Shown here in pieces: positions 51,651 through 60,405 of a stretch of 64,000 nucleotides of DNA. The stretch is from Falsiroseomonas frigidaquae (GTDB lineage: Bacteria > Pseudomonadota > Alphaproteobacteria > Acetobacterales > Acetobacteraceae). How positions within the stretch are numbered: the first letter of the stretch is position 1; each line of letters starts with the position of its first letter. Position numbers and translations under genes: made by a program. The notes below the pieces were generated by a model. The model made no database searches. It was given only the letters and a program-made list of their open reading frames with translations, and had not been told where the DNA came from. The DNA lies in assembly GCF_012163145.1 (NCBI RefSeq), contig NZ_JAAVTX010000005.1, forward strand, positions 186,001 to 250,000. Direction: 5' to 3'.

Positions 51651-52238
51651 GTGATTTGGAAATCCGGCAGTCGCCGCGCCCTTCTGGGGGCCGCGACCGG
51701 CGCGACCCTACTCGCCGGGATGGGGGGCCGCCAAGCCGCGGCGGCGAATGGCCTGCAAAGGCTGGTGGAACACCCGGAGCCGCGCCCGCTGCCCGAGGGG
51801 CTGTCCTTCACCGATGCCGAGGGTCGGCCCTTCATGTTCGAGGCCTTTCGCGGCAAGGCGCTGGTGGTGAATTTCTGGGCCACCTGGTGCCCACCCTGCG
51901 TGGCCGAAATGCCGTCGCTGGACCGGCTGCACGCCCAGGTCGCCCGCGACGGGATCGAGGTGCTGGCGCTGTCGAACGACCGTGGCGGCCGCGCCCAGGT
52001 GGAGCCCTTCTACCAGCGCACCAACCTGCGCCACCTGGGCATCTGGCTGGACCCCCGCGGCGCCACCGGCCGCGCCCTGGCCGTGCGCGTGCTGCCCACG
52101 ACCATCCTGATCGACCGGCGCGGCCTGGAAGTGGCGCGCCTGACCGGCGACGCCGAGTGGGACGAGCCGCAGGTGGTGGCCGCCATCCGCCGGTTGACCC
52201 GCACCCCGGCCGCCGCCGAAACCACCACCCGTACCTGA
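51651..52238 (+). CDS. tlpA: TlpA-family thiol:disulfide oxidoreductase
   Basis: 195 residues, GTG start with GGAGGAGG 8 bases upstream. An N-terminal twin-Arg-like signal ([19 protein letters not shown]) precedes a thioredoxin fold. The redox site is [13 protein letters not shown] with Cys80 and Cys83, and the cis-Pro is in VLPTTILID. It is periplasmic and likely reduces cytochrome c or copper-site cysteines. It is divergent from argH with 17 bases between starts, as in many alphaproteobacteria. Confidence 0.9.
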   Translation: MIWKSGSRRALLGAATGATLLAGMGGRQAAAANGLQRLVEHPEPRPLPEGLSFTDAEGRPFMFEAFRGKALVVNFWATWCPPCVAEMPSLDRLHAQVARDGIEVLALSNDRGGRAQVEPFYQRTNLRHLGIWLDPRGATGRALAVRVLPTTILIDRRGLEVARLTGDAEWDEPQVVAAIRRLTRTPAAAETTTRT

Positions 52239-52245
52239 AGACAGG

Positions 52246-53517
52246 ATGGATCCCATGCCCGATGACGCAACGGCCGCCGCGGCGACTGCCTTTGAGACGC
52301 GGCTCGACAAGCTGGCGGCGCTCGCCGTGCGGGTGGGGCTGAACTTGCAGAAGGGCCAGGAGCTGGTGATGACCAGCCCGGTCGAGGCGCTGCCCCTGGT
52401 CCGCCGCATCGCGGTACATGCCTACCAGGCCGGTGCGACGCTGGTGACACCGCTGATCGGCGATGATGAGGTGGCGCTGGCCCGCTACCGCCACGCGGCG
52501 CCGGAGGCTTTCGATGTCGCCCCCGGCTGGCTGTTCGAGGGCATGGCCCAGGCCTTCCGGGGCAATGCCGCCCGCCTGGCGGTTGTCGGCGACAGCCCCA
52601 CCCTGCTGGCCGGGCAGGACCCGGAGAAGGTGGCGCGGTCCAACCGCGCGCGTTCCATCGCCTATCGCCCGGCGCTGGAACTGATCACCAGCTTCGCCAT
52701 CAACTGGAACCTGGTCCCCGCCTCCACCCCCGGCTGGGCGCGGGAGGTGTTTCCGGGGCTGCCGGAGGATGAGGCGGTGGCGAAGCTGTGGGACGCCATC
52801 TTCGCCGCCTGCCGGGTGGATGTGGCGGATCCGGTGGCCGAATGGGCGGCCCACAATGCCCGGCTGCACGCGCGTACCAGCTACCTCAACGAAAAGGACT
52901 ATTTCGAGCTGCGTTACCGTGGCCCCGGCACCGACCTGACGCTCGGCCTGGCCGATGGTCACCTCTGGGCCGGCGGGGCGGAGCCCGCCAAGAACGGCAT
53001 CACCTGCAACCCGAACATCCCGACGGAGGAGGTGTTCACCACGCCGCACCGCCTGCGCGTGCATGGCACCGTCCGCTCCACCAAGCCGCTGGCCTATGCC
53101 GGCACGCTGATCGAGGACATCGTGGTGCGCTTCGAGGAAGGCCGCATCGTCGAGGCCCATGCCTCCAAGGGCGAGGAAGTGCTGAGCAAAGTGCTGGAGA
53201 CGGATGAGGGCGCGGCGCGGCTGGGCGAGGTGGCGCTGGTGCCGCATTCCTCCCCGATCAGCGCCAGCGGGCTACTGTTCCGCAACACGCTGTTCGACGA
53301 GAACGCCGCCAGCCACATCGCCCTCGGCCAGGCCTATACCACCTGCCTGCGGGATGCCGCCGACGTGCCGATGGAGCGGCTGGCGGAACGCGGCGCCAAT
53401 GCCTCCCTCATCCACATCGACTGGATGATCGGCAGCGGGCAGTTGGATGTGGATGGCGTGACGAAGGATGGCGCGGTGGAGCCGCTGATGCGGGCGGGGG
53501 AATTCGTGGCTGTCTGA
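52246..53517 (+). CDS. M29-family metallo-aminopeptidase
   Basis: 423 residues, or 420 if the second ATG (52255), which has better spacing from AGG, is used. The M29 plan is visible: MTSPVEALPLVRRIAVHAYQ near residue 42, NPNIPTEEVFTTPHRLRVHG with the first metal glutamate, and FDENAASHIALG and IHIDWMIGSGQLDVDG with the later ligands. It trims N-terminal residues of peptides in the cytosol. It follows tlpA by 7 bases or so and ends convergent with the SDR gene. Confidence 0.92.
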   Translation: MDPMPDDATAAAATAFETRLDKLAALAVRVGLNLQKGQELVMTSPVEALPLVRRIAVHAYQAGATLVTPLIGDDEVALARYRHAAPEAFDVAPGWLFEGMAQAFRGNAARLAVVGDSPTLLAGQDPEKVARSNRARSIAYRPALELITSFAINWNLVPASTPGWAREVFPGLPEDEAVAKLWDAIFAACRVDVADPVAEWAAHNARLHARTSYLNEKDYFELRYRGPGTDLTLGLADGHLWAGGAEPAKNGITCNPNIPTEEVFTTPHRLRVHGTVRSTKPLAYAGTLIEDIVVRFEEGRIVEAHASKGEEVLSKVLETDEGAARLGEVALVPHSSPISASGLLFRNTLFDENAASHIALGQAYTTCLRDAADVPMERLAERGANASLIHIDWMIGSGQLDVDGVTKDGAVEPLMRAGEFVAV

Positions 53518-53585
53518 GCGGGGGTGGTGATGCAGTCGGCGGCCCGGTCCACCGCTCCGGGCTGCCGCTCCATCACCTCATCAGG

Positions 53586-53617
53586 GCCGCCGCGCGCCGG
53601 ATCCGGCGCGCGGCGGC
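53586..53617. terminator. 32-bp perfect palindrome between convergent genes
   Basis: Two 16-base arms, GCCGCCGCGCGCCGGA and its exact complement, meet without a loop in the 126-base gap between the M29 and SDR genes. Such a hairpin could stop transcription from both sides, although no T-tract follows on either strand. Confidence 0.6.
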
Positions 53618-53643
53618 GTTGATTCAGGTTGTCGGCGCTCGGC

Positions 53644-54384
53644 TCAGGTCTCCGCCCCGCCATTCACCTGCAGCATCTGCCCGTTGATGAAGCCACCATC
53701 CGCCGAGACCAGCAGCCGCACCGCCGCCGCCACTTCCCGCGGCTGCCCCATGCGGCCCACCGGCACGCGGGCGACCATCTTCTGGCGGTATTCGGTCGGG
53801 TTCTCATCCTCGTCATCCGCCTTGATCGGCCCCGGCGAGATGGCGTTCACGGTGATGCCCTTCGGCCCGAACTCCTTGCCCAGCGACTTGGTCAGGCCCC
53901 ACAGCCCGTGCTTGGAAACGGAGACCGGCGCGCGGCCGGCATAGCCATGGATGGCGTTCATCCCGGTGAAGTTGACGATCCGCCCCCAGCCGCGCTCCAG
54001 CATGCCCGGCAGGCAGGCCTGGGACAGCCAGATCGCCGCTTCCAGATCCACCGACATCACCCGCCGCCAATCCTCGGCGGTGGTTTCCAGGAAGGCCTTG
54101 GCCGGGCGAAGGGCCGCGTTGTTCACCAGCACATCCACCGCGCCGAATTCACCCAGCGCCGCGGCGGCGATGCGGCCGCAGGCGGCGGGGTCGCCGACAT
54201 CGCCCATCGCAACCAGGGACTTCACGCCCAGCGCCTTCGCCTCGGCCGCCACGCTCTCCGCCGCCGCCTTGTCGGAGGAGCCGTTGATGATGACGTTGAA
54301 GCCATCCCCGGCCAGGGCGAGCGCCACGGCGCGGCCGATATTGCGGCCGGCGCCGGTGATCAGGGCGGTCTTGCGGTCAGTCAT
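53644..54384 (-). CDS. Short-chain dehydrogenase/reductase family protein lacking catalytic residues
   Basis: 246 residues with an intact NAD(P) site (TALITGAGRNIGRAV, DVLVNNAAL). The catalytic region reads NFTGMNAIHGYAGRAPVSVS followed by Lys158. Aligned with a normal SDR, the catalytic Ser is Gly141 and the Tyr is Val154; only the Lys is kept. Either it binds cofactor without catalysis, or it uses other residues. It follows the GMC oxidoreductase gene by 13 bases and is probably co-transcribed. Confidence 0.85.
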   Translation of the reverse strand: MTDRKTALITGAGRNIGRAVALALAGDGFNVIINGSSDKAAAESVAAEAKALGVKSLVAMGDVGDPAACGRIAAAALGEFGAVDVLVNNAALRPAKAFLETTAEDWRRVMSVDLEAAIWLSQACLPGMLERGWGRIVNFTGMNAIHGYAGRAPVSVSKHGLWGLTKSLGKEFGPKGITVNAISPGPIKADDEDENPTEYRQKMVARVPVGRMGQPREVAAAVRLLVSADGGFINGQMLQVNGGAET

Positions 54385-54397
54385 GCGTCTCGTTTCC

Positions 54398-55990
54398 TTA
54401 AGCGGCCCGCCGGATGAAATCGGCGCAGCGTTCGCCCACCATCAAGGCGGCGGGCTGAATATTGGGGGACGGGATCAGCGGGAACACGCTGGCATCGGCC
54501 ACGCGCAGCCCCGTGACGCCGCGCACCCTGAGTTCCGGGTCGAGCACGGCGCGGCTGTCCGTGCCCATGCGCGCGGTGCCGCAGGGGTGGAACACGGTGC
54601 CGGCGGTGGCGCGGATATTCGCCTCAAGCGCCGCATCGCTATCGCCTTGCGGGCCCGGACGAAGTTCCTCCTCGATCAGTCCGGCGAAGGGCGGGCTCGC
54701 GGCGATGCGCTGGGACAGGCGGGCGGCGCCGAGCATGATCCGCAGGTCGTTCGGATGATCCAGGTAGTTCGGCCGGATCACCGGGCGGTCCGCCGGGTCG
54801 GGCGAGGCCAGGGTCAGCCAGCCGCGGCTGTCCGGCCGGCAGGGGCCGTAGTTCCACATCACGCCCGGGAAGGGATGCAGCCCCTTGCTGTAGTCGAAGG
54901 TGGAGAAGTTGACGAACAGAAGCTGCGCCTCCGCCTCCTCCGCCCCCGGGGTGATGCGGGCGAAGGCCGTTGCCTCCCCGGCGCCGATCGCCAGCGGCCC
55001 GGCGCGGCGCAGCAGCCACTCCAGCCCCATGGCGCCCTTGCGGAAGGGGCTGCCCAGGACCTCGTTCAGCGTGCCGCAGGGCTTGGTGCGGTAGATGAAT
55101 TTCGAGATCAGATGGTCCTGCAGGTTGCGGCCGACATCCGGGCTGTGCGCCACGCTGGCGATGCCGAATTCGGCCAGCGCAGCCGCATCGCCGATGCCCG
55201 ACAGCATCAGCAGTTTCGGCGATTCGATCGCACCGGCACTGAGCACGATTTCCCGTGCTGCCCGGAACACGCCCTGCCCGGTCTGCACGCCCACCGCCCG
55301 GCCTTCCTCGAACAGGATGCGCTGCACGGTGATGCCCGTCTCCACCCGCAGATTGGGCCGGCGCATCGCCGGGCGCAGGTAGGTGCGGGCGGAAGATGAA
55401 CGAAACCCGCCGCCGACATTGAGCTGGATCGGCCCGGCACCCTCGATCGGCCCGCCGCCATTCACATCGCCGAAGCGCGGCAGGCCGGCGGCGACGCAGC
55501 TATCGACGAAGGCCTGCGCCGCCGGGGCCAGGCGCCGCGGCTCGCTGACGCGAATCGGGCCATCCGTGCCGCGGGTGTCGGAAGGCGCGCCCTCCCAGGT
55601 CTCCAGCTTGCGGAAGAAGGGCTGCACATCGGCATGCGCCCAGCCGCGCGCGCCGGATTGCGCCCAACGGTCATAGTCGTTCGGGCTGCCGCGCAGGAAG
55701 ACCAGGCCATTGACGGAGCCCGAACCGCCCAGCACGCGGCCGCGTGGCCAGTGGATGGCGCGGCCGGAAAGCGCCGCTTCCGGCTCCGTCATGAAGCGCG
55801 GATCGTAGCGGCCGCTGCCGAATAGCTTGGCATAGCCGATCGGCAGGCGGATCCAGGGGTCACGATCCGGCGGCCCGGCCTCCAGCAGCAGCACGCGGCA
55901 GGACGGGTCCTCCGACAGCCGCGCGGCGATGACGCAGCCGGCGGAACCGCCGCCGATGACGATGATGTCGGCCACGCCGGTCGGCCCCAT
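54398..55990 (-). CDS. GMC-family FAD oxidoreductase
   Basis: 530 residues from the ATG preceded by GGAGCG. IIVIGGGSAGCVIAARLSED is the FAD dinucleotide-binding motif, PRGRVLGGSGSVNGLVFLRG is GMC signature 1, GAIESPKLLMLSGIG is signature 2, and FHPCGTARMG near the C-terminus carries the active-site His. It is related to choline and alcohol dehydrogenases; the alcohol substrate is unknown. It is the first gene of a pair with the SDR gene. Confidence 0.93.
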   Translation of the reverse strand: MGPTGVADIIVIGGGSAGCVIAARLSEDPSCRVLLLEAGPPDRDPWIRLPIGYAKLFGSGRYDPRFMTEPEAALSGRAIHWPRGRVLGGSGSVNGLVFLRGSPNDYDRWAQSGARGWAHADVQPFFRKLETWEGAPSDTRGTDGPIRVSEPRRLAPAAQAFVDSCVAAGLPRFGDVNGGGPIEGAGPIQLNVGGGFRSSSARTYLRPAMRRPNLRVETGITVQRILFEEGRAVGVQTGQGVFRAAREIVLSAGAIESPKLLMLSGIGDAAALAEFGIASVAHSPDVGRNLQDHLISKFIYRTKPCGTLNEVLGSPFRKGAMGLEWLLRRAGPLAIGAGEATAFARITPGAEEAEAQLLFVNFSTFDYSKGLHPFPGVMWNYGPCRPDSRGWLTLASPDPADRPVIRPNYLDHPNDLRIMLGAARLSQRIAASPPFAGLIEEELRPGPQGDSDAALEANIRATAGTVFHPCGTARMGTDSRAVLDPELRVRGVTGLRVADASVFPLIPSPNIQPAALMVGERCADFIRRAA

Positions 55991-56161
55991 GGAACGCTCC
56001 CCTACCCGGCAGCAGCCTCGCCCCGACGGCGGCTGACCGCAAGTCCATGTGAGCCACCGCCGCAGCCGCCCGAGATGGCTGATTCGTGAACGTGATGTCA
56101 TTAAGACGCCGCCATCCATCGGCACAACCCTGCCGGGCATTCATGCCCATGGAGAGGTCGA

Positions 56162-57028
56162 ATGGTTGTGCGCATTGGGACGGAGGACGGGGATACCCTG
56201 CTCGGGGGCTCCTCGGCGGACCAACTCTACGGGCGTTCGGGCGATGACCGCCTGGATGGCCGCGGCGGCAATGACAGCCTGTTCGGAGAGACCGGCAACG
56301 ACACGCTGATCGGCGGGGCCGGCAACGACACCGCCGATGGCGGCGACGGCAATGACGAGGTCTTCGGCGATGACGGCAATGACAGCCTCGTCGGCAACCT
56401 CGGCAACGACCTGCTGGCGGGCGGCAACGGCAACGACACGCTGCGCGACGATGTCGGCAACGACACGCTCGATGGCGGGGCCGGCAATGATTCGATCCGC
56501 AGCGGCCAGGGCAATGACTCGATCCTGGGCGGCAGCGGCAATGACCGCGCCTATGGCGGCGTCGACAACGACACGCTGGATGGCGGCAGCGGCCAGGACC
56601 TGCTGTATGGCGAGAATGGCGACGACCTGATCCAGGGCGGCACGGGCAACGACACGGCCTATGGCGGCGCCGATGACGACACGCTGTTCGGGGGCGACGG
56701 CAACGACCGGCTGGATGGCGGCAGCAGCGCGGATGAGCTGACCGGCGGTGCCGGCAACGACATCATGTATGGCGGCGAGGGCGACGACACCTTCTATTTC
56801 GGCCGGCGCTCCGGCCAGGACCAGATCCGCGACTTCGAGGTGGACGACGACAAGTTCAAGTTCGAGGGCATCCCGGGCGTGGACGAATTCTCCGACCTCC
56901 GCATCCGCGACAATGCGGCCGGCACCGCGGCCATCATCAGCTGGGGCAGCGGCGCCGATGCGGCCTCGGTTTCGCTGTCGGGCGTCCGGGCCTCCAGCCT
57001 GTCGAGCGACGATTTCTCCTTCGGCTGA
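56162..57028 (+). CDS. RTX calcium-binding repeat protein
   Basis: 288 residues, most of it (about 8-220) made of roughly twenty nonapeptide repeats of the form GGxGNDxLx, which fold into a calcium-bound beta roll. A C-terminal domain (about 220-288) has DQIRDFEVDDDKFKFEG and ends in DDFSFG, the form of a type I secretion signal. There is no N-terminal signal peptide and no catalytic domain. No type I secretion genes are adjacent. It has GGAGAGG upstream and is likely a secreted surface or matrix protein. Confidence 0.9.
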   Translation: MVVRIGTEDGDTLLGGSSADQLYGRSGDDRLDGRGGNDSLFGETGNDTLIGGAGNDTADGGDGNDEVFGDDGNDSLVGNLGNDLLAGGNGNDTLRDDVGNDTLDGGAGNDSIRSGQGNDSILGGSGNDRAYGGVDNDTLDGGSGQDLLYGENGDDLIQGGTGNDTAYGGADDDTLFGGDGNDRLDGGSSADELTGGAGNDIMYGGEGDDTFYFGRRSGQDQIRDFEVDDDKFKFEGIPGVDEFSDLRIRDNAAGTAAIISWGSGADAASVSLSGVRASSLSSDDFSFG

Positions 57029-57072
57029 AGGTGCCGGCTGGGGAAGGGGCGCAGGCCCCTTCCCTTTCCAAC

Positions 57073-58071
57073 TCACGGCTCCAGCTTCACCCCGGTGCGC
57101 GCCACCACGTCCCGGAACTTCGCCAGCTCGGCGCGGAAGAAGGCGGTGGCGTCGGATGGGCTGTTCGGGCGCGTCCACGGTGCCACGCCCGCGGTCAGCA
57201 GCCTTTCGCGCAGCTGCGCCTGGCCCAGCGCCTCCCGGATCGCAGCGTTGAGCTGCGTCACCACGGGCTGCGGCATGTCCTTCGGCCCGATCACCGCGAA
57301 CCAGTTCTCCAGGTCGAAGCCGGGCAGCGCCGTCTCGTTCAGCGTCGGGATGTCGGGGAAGGAGGGAAAGCGCTCCATCCCGGTCACCGCGATGCCACGC
57401 ACCCGGCCATCCCGCACCTGGCCGGCGGCGGAGGCGAGCACGGCGACACCCCACTGCGTCTCCGCCTTGGCGATGCTCTCCACCATCTGCCCGCCGGAAC
57501 GGTAGGCGACATGCGGGAAGCGCCCGCCCATGCCCATGACGTTGACGAACATCTCGGCCGAGAGATGCGGCATGGAGGCGACGCCGGAGGAGGCGAAGGG
57601 CAGTTCATCCGGCTGCCCCGAACGCATCCGCGCGACGACTTCCTGCGGCGAGCTGGCGGGCATGCCGGGCTGCGCCACCAGGATCATCGGGGCGGTGCCG
57701 ACAACGGCGATATGCGTGTAGTCCGCCAGCGGATCGTAGCGCGTGCCGCCGACGATGGCCGCCGGCGCCAAGGCGTGGGACGACGCCTCCACCAGCATCA
57801 GCGTGTAGCCATCCGGCGCCTGGCGGCGCAGCCAGTCGGCGGCGATGATGCCGGCCGCCCCCGGGCGATTCTCCACCACCACGCGGCCGTTCGGCCCGAG
57901 TGCCGGCCCCAGCCGGTCCGCCAGCAGGCGGGAGGTGATGTCGGTCGACCCGCCGGGGGAGTAGCCGACGGCAAGGTTGATGGTCCGGTCCGGCCAGGCC
58001 CAGGCCGGGCCGGCCAGGCCGGCAGCCAGCACTGCCGCCCCGATGCCGAGTGCGCCGCGTCGCAGAAGCAT
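57073..58071 (-). CDS. Bug-family TctC-like receptor 5
   Basis: 332 residues from ATG with GGAGGAAACAC upstream. The signal peptide ends near PAWAW. WPDRTINLAVGYSPGGSTDI and GRVVVENRPGAAGI are the Bug signatures. It is slightly longer than the other four in the window (325 residues each). It is predicted to be a periplasmic carboxylate receptor. It is convergent with the RTX gene and divergent from the cytochrome c' gene, with no transporter subunits. Confidence 0.93.
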   Translation of the reverse strand: MLLRRGALGIGAAVLAAGLAGPAWAWPDRTINLAVGYSPGGSTDITSRLLADRLGPALGPNGRVVVENRPGAAGIIAADWLRRQAPDGYTLMLVEASSHALAPAAIVGGTRYDPLADYTHIAVVGTAPMILVAQPGMPASSPQEVVARMRSGQPDELPFASSGVASMPHLSAEMFVNVMGMGGRFPHVAYRSGGQMVESIAKAETQWGVAVLASAAGQVRDGRVRGIAVTGMERFPSFPDIPTLNETALPGFDLENWFAVIGPKDMPQPVVTQLNAAIREALGQAQLRERLLTAGVAPWTRPNSPSDATAFFRAELAKFRDVVARTGVKLEP

Positions 58072-58227
58072 GTGTTTCCTCCGTGATTTATTGCTTGTCC
58101 CGAAGCCTCGCCCCGCCAGCGTGCCAGGGCAAGGGTATCGTTTCCGAATGCAACCGCGTTGCCGCGCTCGTTGCGGTGCCGGCTGCTTGCTGTCACGCTG
58201 ACCCGACCCGATCGAGAGGATCAAGGC

Positions 58228-58692
58228 ATGCGTGGTTGGATGATGGCGGCGGGCGGCCTGGTGCTGCTGGGGGCGGCGCTGGGGATTGCGGGTGCTGCGG
58301 TGGCGCAGGATGTGGTGGCGGACCGGCGCGCCGGGCTGCGCGGCCTGGGCCAGACGATGGAGGCGGTGGCGCAGACCGTGCAGTCCCGCGGCGATACGCG
58401 GGCATTGGTGCCGCGGATCGAGGCGATGTCCGCCTTCGTGCAGACGCTGCCCAACCTGGTGCCGGCTGCCAGCCTGACTCCGCCACAGCCGCAGGGCACC
58501 CAGCCGGGCCAGACCCGCGCGCTGACGGCCATCGAGGCCGACCGGGCCGGCTTCCAGACCCGCGCCACCAACATGGTCGCGGCACTGGCCACGCTGAAGA
58601 CGGCGGCCGAATCGGGCACCATCTCGCCCGACCTGCTGCGCGCCACCGGCGGCACCTGCGGCGCCTGCCACCAGCAGTTCCGCGCGAGATAA
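58228..58692 (+). CDS. Cytochrome c' family protein
   Basis: 154 residues. A signal peptide (MRGWMMAAGGLVLLGAALG, cleavage near VAQD) is followed by a four-helix protein. The single haem site CGACH (Cys144, Cys147, His148) is near the C-terminus, as in class II cytochromes c. These proteins bind NO or carry electrons in the periplasm. It is convergent with a cytochrome b561 gene, an arrangement that hints at shared electron transfer. Confidence 0.88.
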   Translation: MRGWMMAAGGLVLLGAALGIAGAAVAQDVVADRRAGLRGLGQTMEAVAQTVQSRGDTRALVPRIEAMSAFVQTLPNLVPAASLTPPQPQGTQPGQTRALTAIEADRAGFQTRATNMVAALATLKTAAESGTISPDLLRATGGTCGACHQQFRAR

Positions 58693-58763
58693 GGGCAGCG
58701 TCCCTCAAGCGCCGGGGCGCCGGCTGGGCTCGCCGCACAAGCTGCGGCGGCCCGTCCGGCCGC

Positions 58764-59480
58764 TCAGCCGAAGGCGCTGGCGCTGCCCTGTGCGGAACCC
58801 CACTGCACCAGCGCCCAGACCGCCGCCGCCGCCGCCGCCAGCAACGCGGCGGCCAGCCAGTTGCTGCCCATGCGCGGCACCGGCCCGCGATAGACCACCG
58901 GCAGGCGCAGCGCGCCGGTGATCATCGGCGTCACCAGGTTCTGCTTCCGCACCAGGCGATAGGCCAGGATGGCCAGGATATGCAGCACCGCCGCGCCGAG
59001 GATCCCCCAGAACACCCGCAGATGGATCGAGGTGGCGAGCGCGCTGGTCGCCGGGTCCACGGCGCGCGCCAGTGGGCCGCGGGTGAAGATCTCATCATCC
59101 GCGAACAGCCCGCTGCCAGCCTGCGCCAGCAACAGGCCGAGCAGCACCAGCACCATCCAGCCGCCGGCCGCGTTGTGGCCGATCTCCACCGCCGCCTGCC
59201 GCCGCCGGAAATGGCCGAGATGGCGCACCGCCTCCAGCGGCGAGGCGAGGAAGTTGCGGAAGCGCGCGGTATGGCTGCCGACGAAGCCCCAGGCGATGCG
59301 GAACAGCAGCAGCGTCAGCATGGTGTAGCCGGACAGCACATGCAGGTCGAAGCGATGCGTCTCCGCCGACCACCAGGATAGCGGTATCAGCAGCACGATC
59401 AGCCAGTGCACCAGGCGGATCCAGGGGTCCCAGACCTTCAGGCGGCGGGTCCCGGGCAAGGGCGTCGTCTCGCGGGCCAT
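58764..59480 (-). CDS. Cytochrome b561-type membrane protein
   Basis: 238 residues with four membrane helices. Histidines in WIRLVHWLIVLL, FDLHVLSGY, EIGHNAAGG and SIHLRVFWG are placed to hold two b-type haems, as in the b-type subunit of hydrogenases and bacterial cytochrome b561. A fifth hydrophobic stretch lies near the C-terminus (NWLAAALLAAAAAAVWALV). It probably passes electrons between the quinone pool and a periplasmic c-type cytochrome, perhaps the convergent cytochrome c'. Confidence 0.86.
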   Translation of the reverse strand: MARETTPLPGTRRLKVWDPWIRLVHWLIVLLIPLSWWSAETHRFDLHVLSGYTMLTLLLFRIAWGFVGSHTARFRNFLASPLEAVRHLGHFRRRQAAVEIGHNAAGGWMVLVLLGLLLAQAGSGLFADDEIFTRGPLARAVDPATSALATSIHLRVFWGILGAAVLHILAILAYRLVRKQNLVTPMITGALRLPVVYRGPVPRMGSNWLAAALLAAAAAAVWALVQWGSAQGSASAFG

Positions 59481-59589
59481 CGGAAATCCTCGGCGGTGCA
59501 ACGAAACCGGTGTGGCGCGGCGCGGGGCGCGCGGCAAGTTTCGGAAGGTGACGCTTGCGCGCGGCGGCGTGGCGCGGCCTGTTGCGGGC

Positions 59590-60273
59590 ATGTCCCTGGC
59601 CGCCCCGATCCCTCCCTGGATGTTGCCCGCCCTCCTGGCGCTGGCGGTTGCGCTGGTGCTTGCCCTGTGGGGCCGCCGCTCAGGCGCGGCTGGTGCCCTT
59701 GCGGTGGCGGCCGGCGTGCTGGCCGGGTGGTGGTGGCTGTTCGGATCGCTGCCGGCCTCCCCCCGGCAATTGCCCGAACGGCTGCCGCTGCTGGCGCTGG
59801 CGATGCTGGCGCTGGTGGCGACGGGCCTGGCGTGGCGGCGGGCCCCTGGCTGGCTGCTGCCGGGGCTTGGCGTGCTCGGCGCCGGCTGGTGGATGGCGGG
59901 CGCGCCGCGCAACCTGGCGGATCTGGCGCAGGCGGCGCCGGTGCTGGCCGGCGTCGCGCTGTATGCGCTGCTGGCGCTGCGCCTCGTCGGCTGGCGCGCC
60001 GTGCTGGCGGCGGCGGTGATCGCGTCCGGGCTCGCGCTGGCCGGGCCGCCGGGCCCGGCGCTGCCGCTGGCCCTGGTACTGCTGGGCGCCAGCTTGGGCG
60101 CACAGGCCGGGCCGGTATCCCCTGCCCTGCCCTTCGCCACGGCGCTCGCCGCGCTGGCCGCCCTGCCGGTGCTGGCGCGCGGCACGACGCTGGATTGGGG
60201 CCTGGCGCTGCTGCCGCTGGCGGCGCTGCTGCCCTGGCCGCGCCGCTTGACCTTCCGCAGCCGCAGCCGATAG
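59590..60273 (+). CDS. Unknown polytopic membrane protein
   Basis: 227 residues from ATG 59590 (a longer frame begins at 59512 but adds a basic, non-membrane start). It is almost wholly hydrophobic, with seven or so helices rich in Leu, Ala and Gly and a Trp-rich segment (GWWWLFGSLP). The C-terminus is basic (RRLTFRSRSR), so it faces the cytosol. I recognise no family. It is divergent from the cytochrome b561 gene. High GC makes membrane-like translation common, so the call is tentative. Confidence 0.55.
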   Translation: MSLAAPIPPWMLPALLALAVALVLALWGRRSGAAGALAVAAGVLAGWWWLFGSLPASPRQLPERLPLLALAMLALVATGLAWRRAPGWLLPGLGVLGAGWWMAGAPRNLADLAQAAPVLAGVALYALLALRLVGWRAVLAAAVIASGLALAGPPGPALPLALVLLGASLGAQAGPVSPALPFATALAALAALPVLARGTTLDWGLALLPLAALLPWPRRLTFRSRSR

Positions 60274-60405
60274 CCTCGCCCCGCGGAGCAAGCCGCATCC
60301 GGGCCCGCGGGCAGGGTTCAACCCACTTGCCGCGTCATCCTCGCGCCAGACCTTTGTGCCGCCGGCTTTGCGGGCCTTCGGCGATCCTGTGCACGGAGGT
60401 TTCGC

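Noticed and set aside
56162-57028. RTX protein as a haemolysin or serralysin protease
   Set aside because: No zinc-protease motif or toxin domain precedes the repeats.
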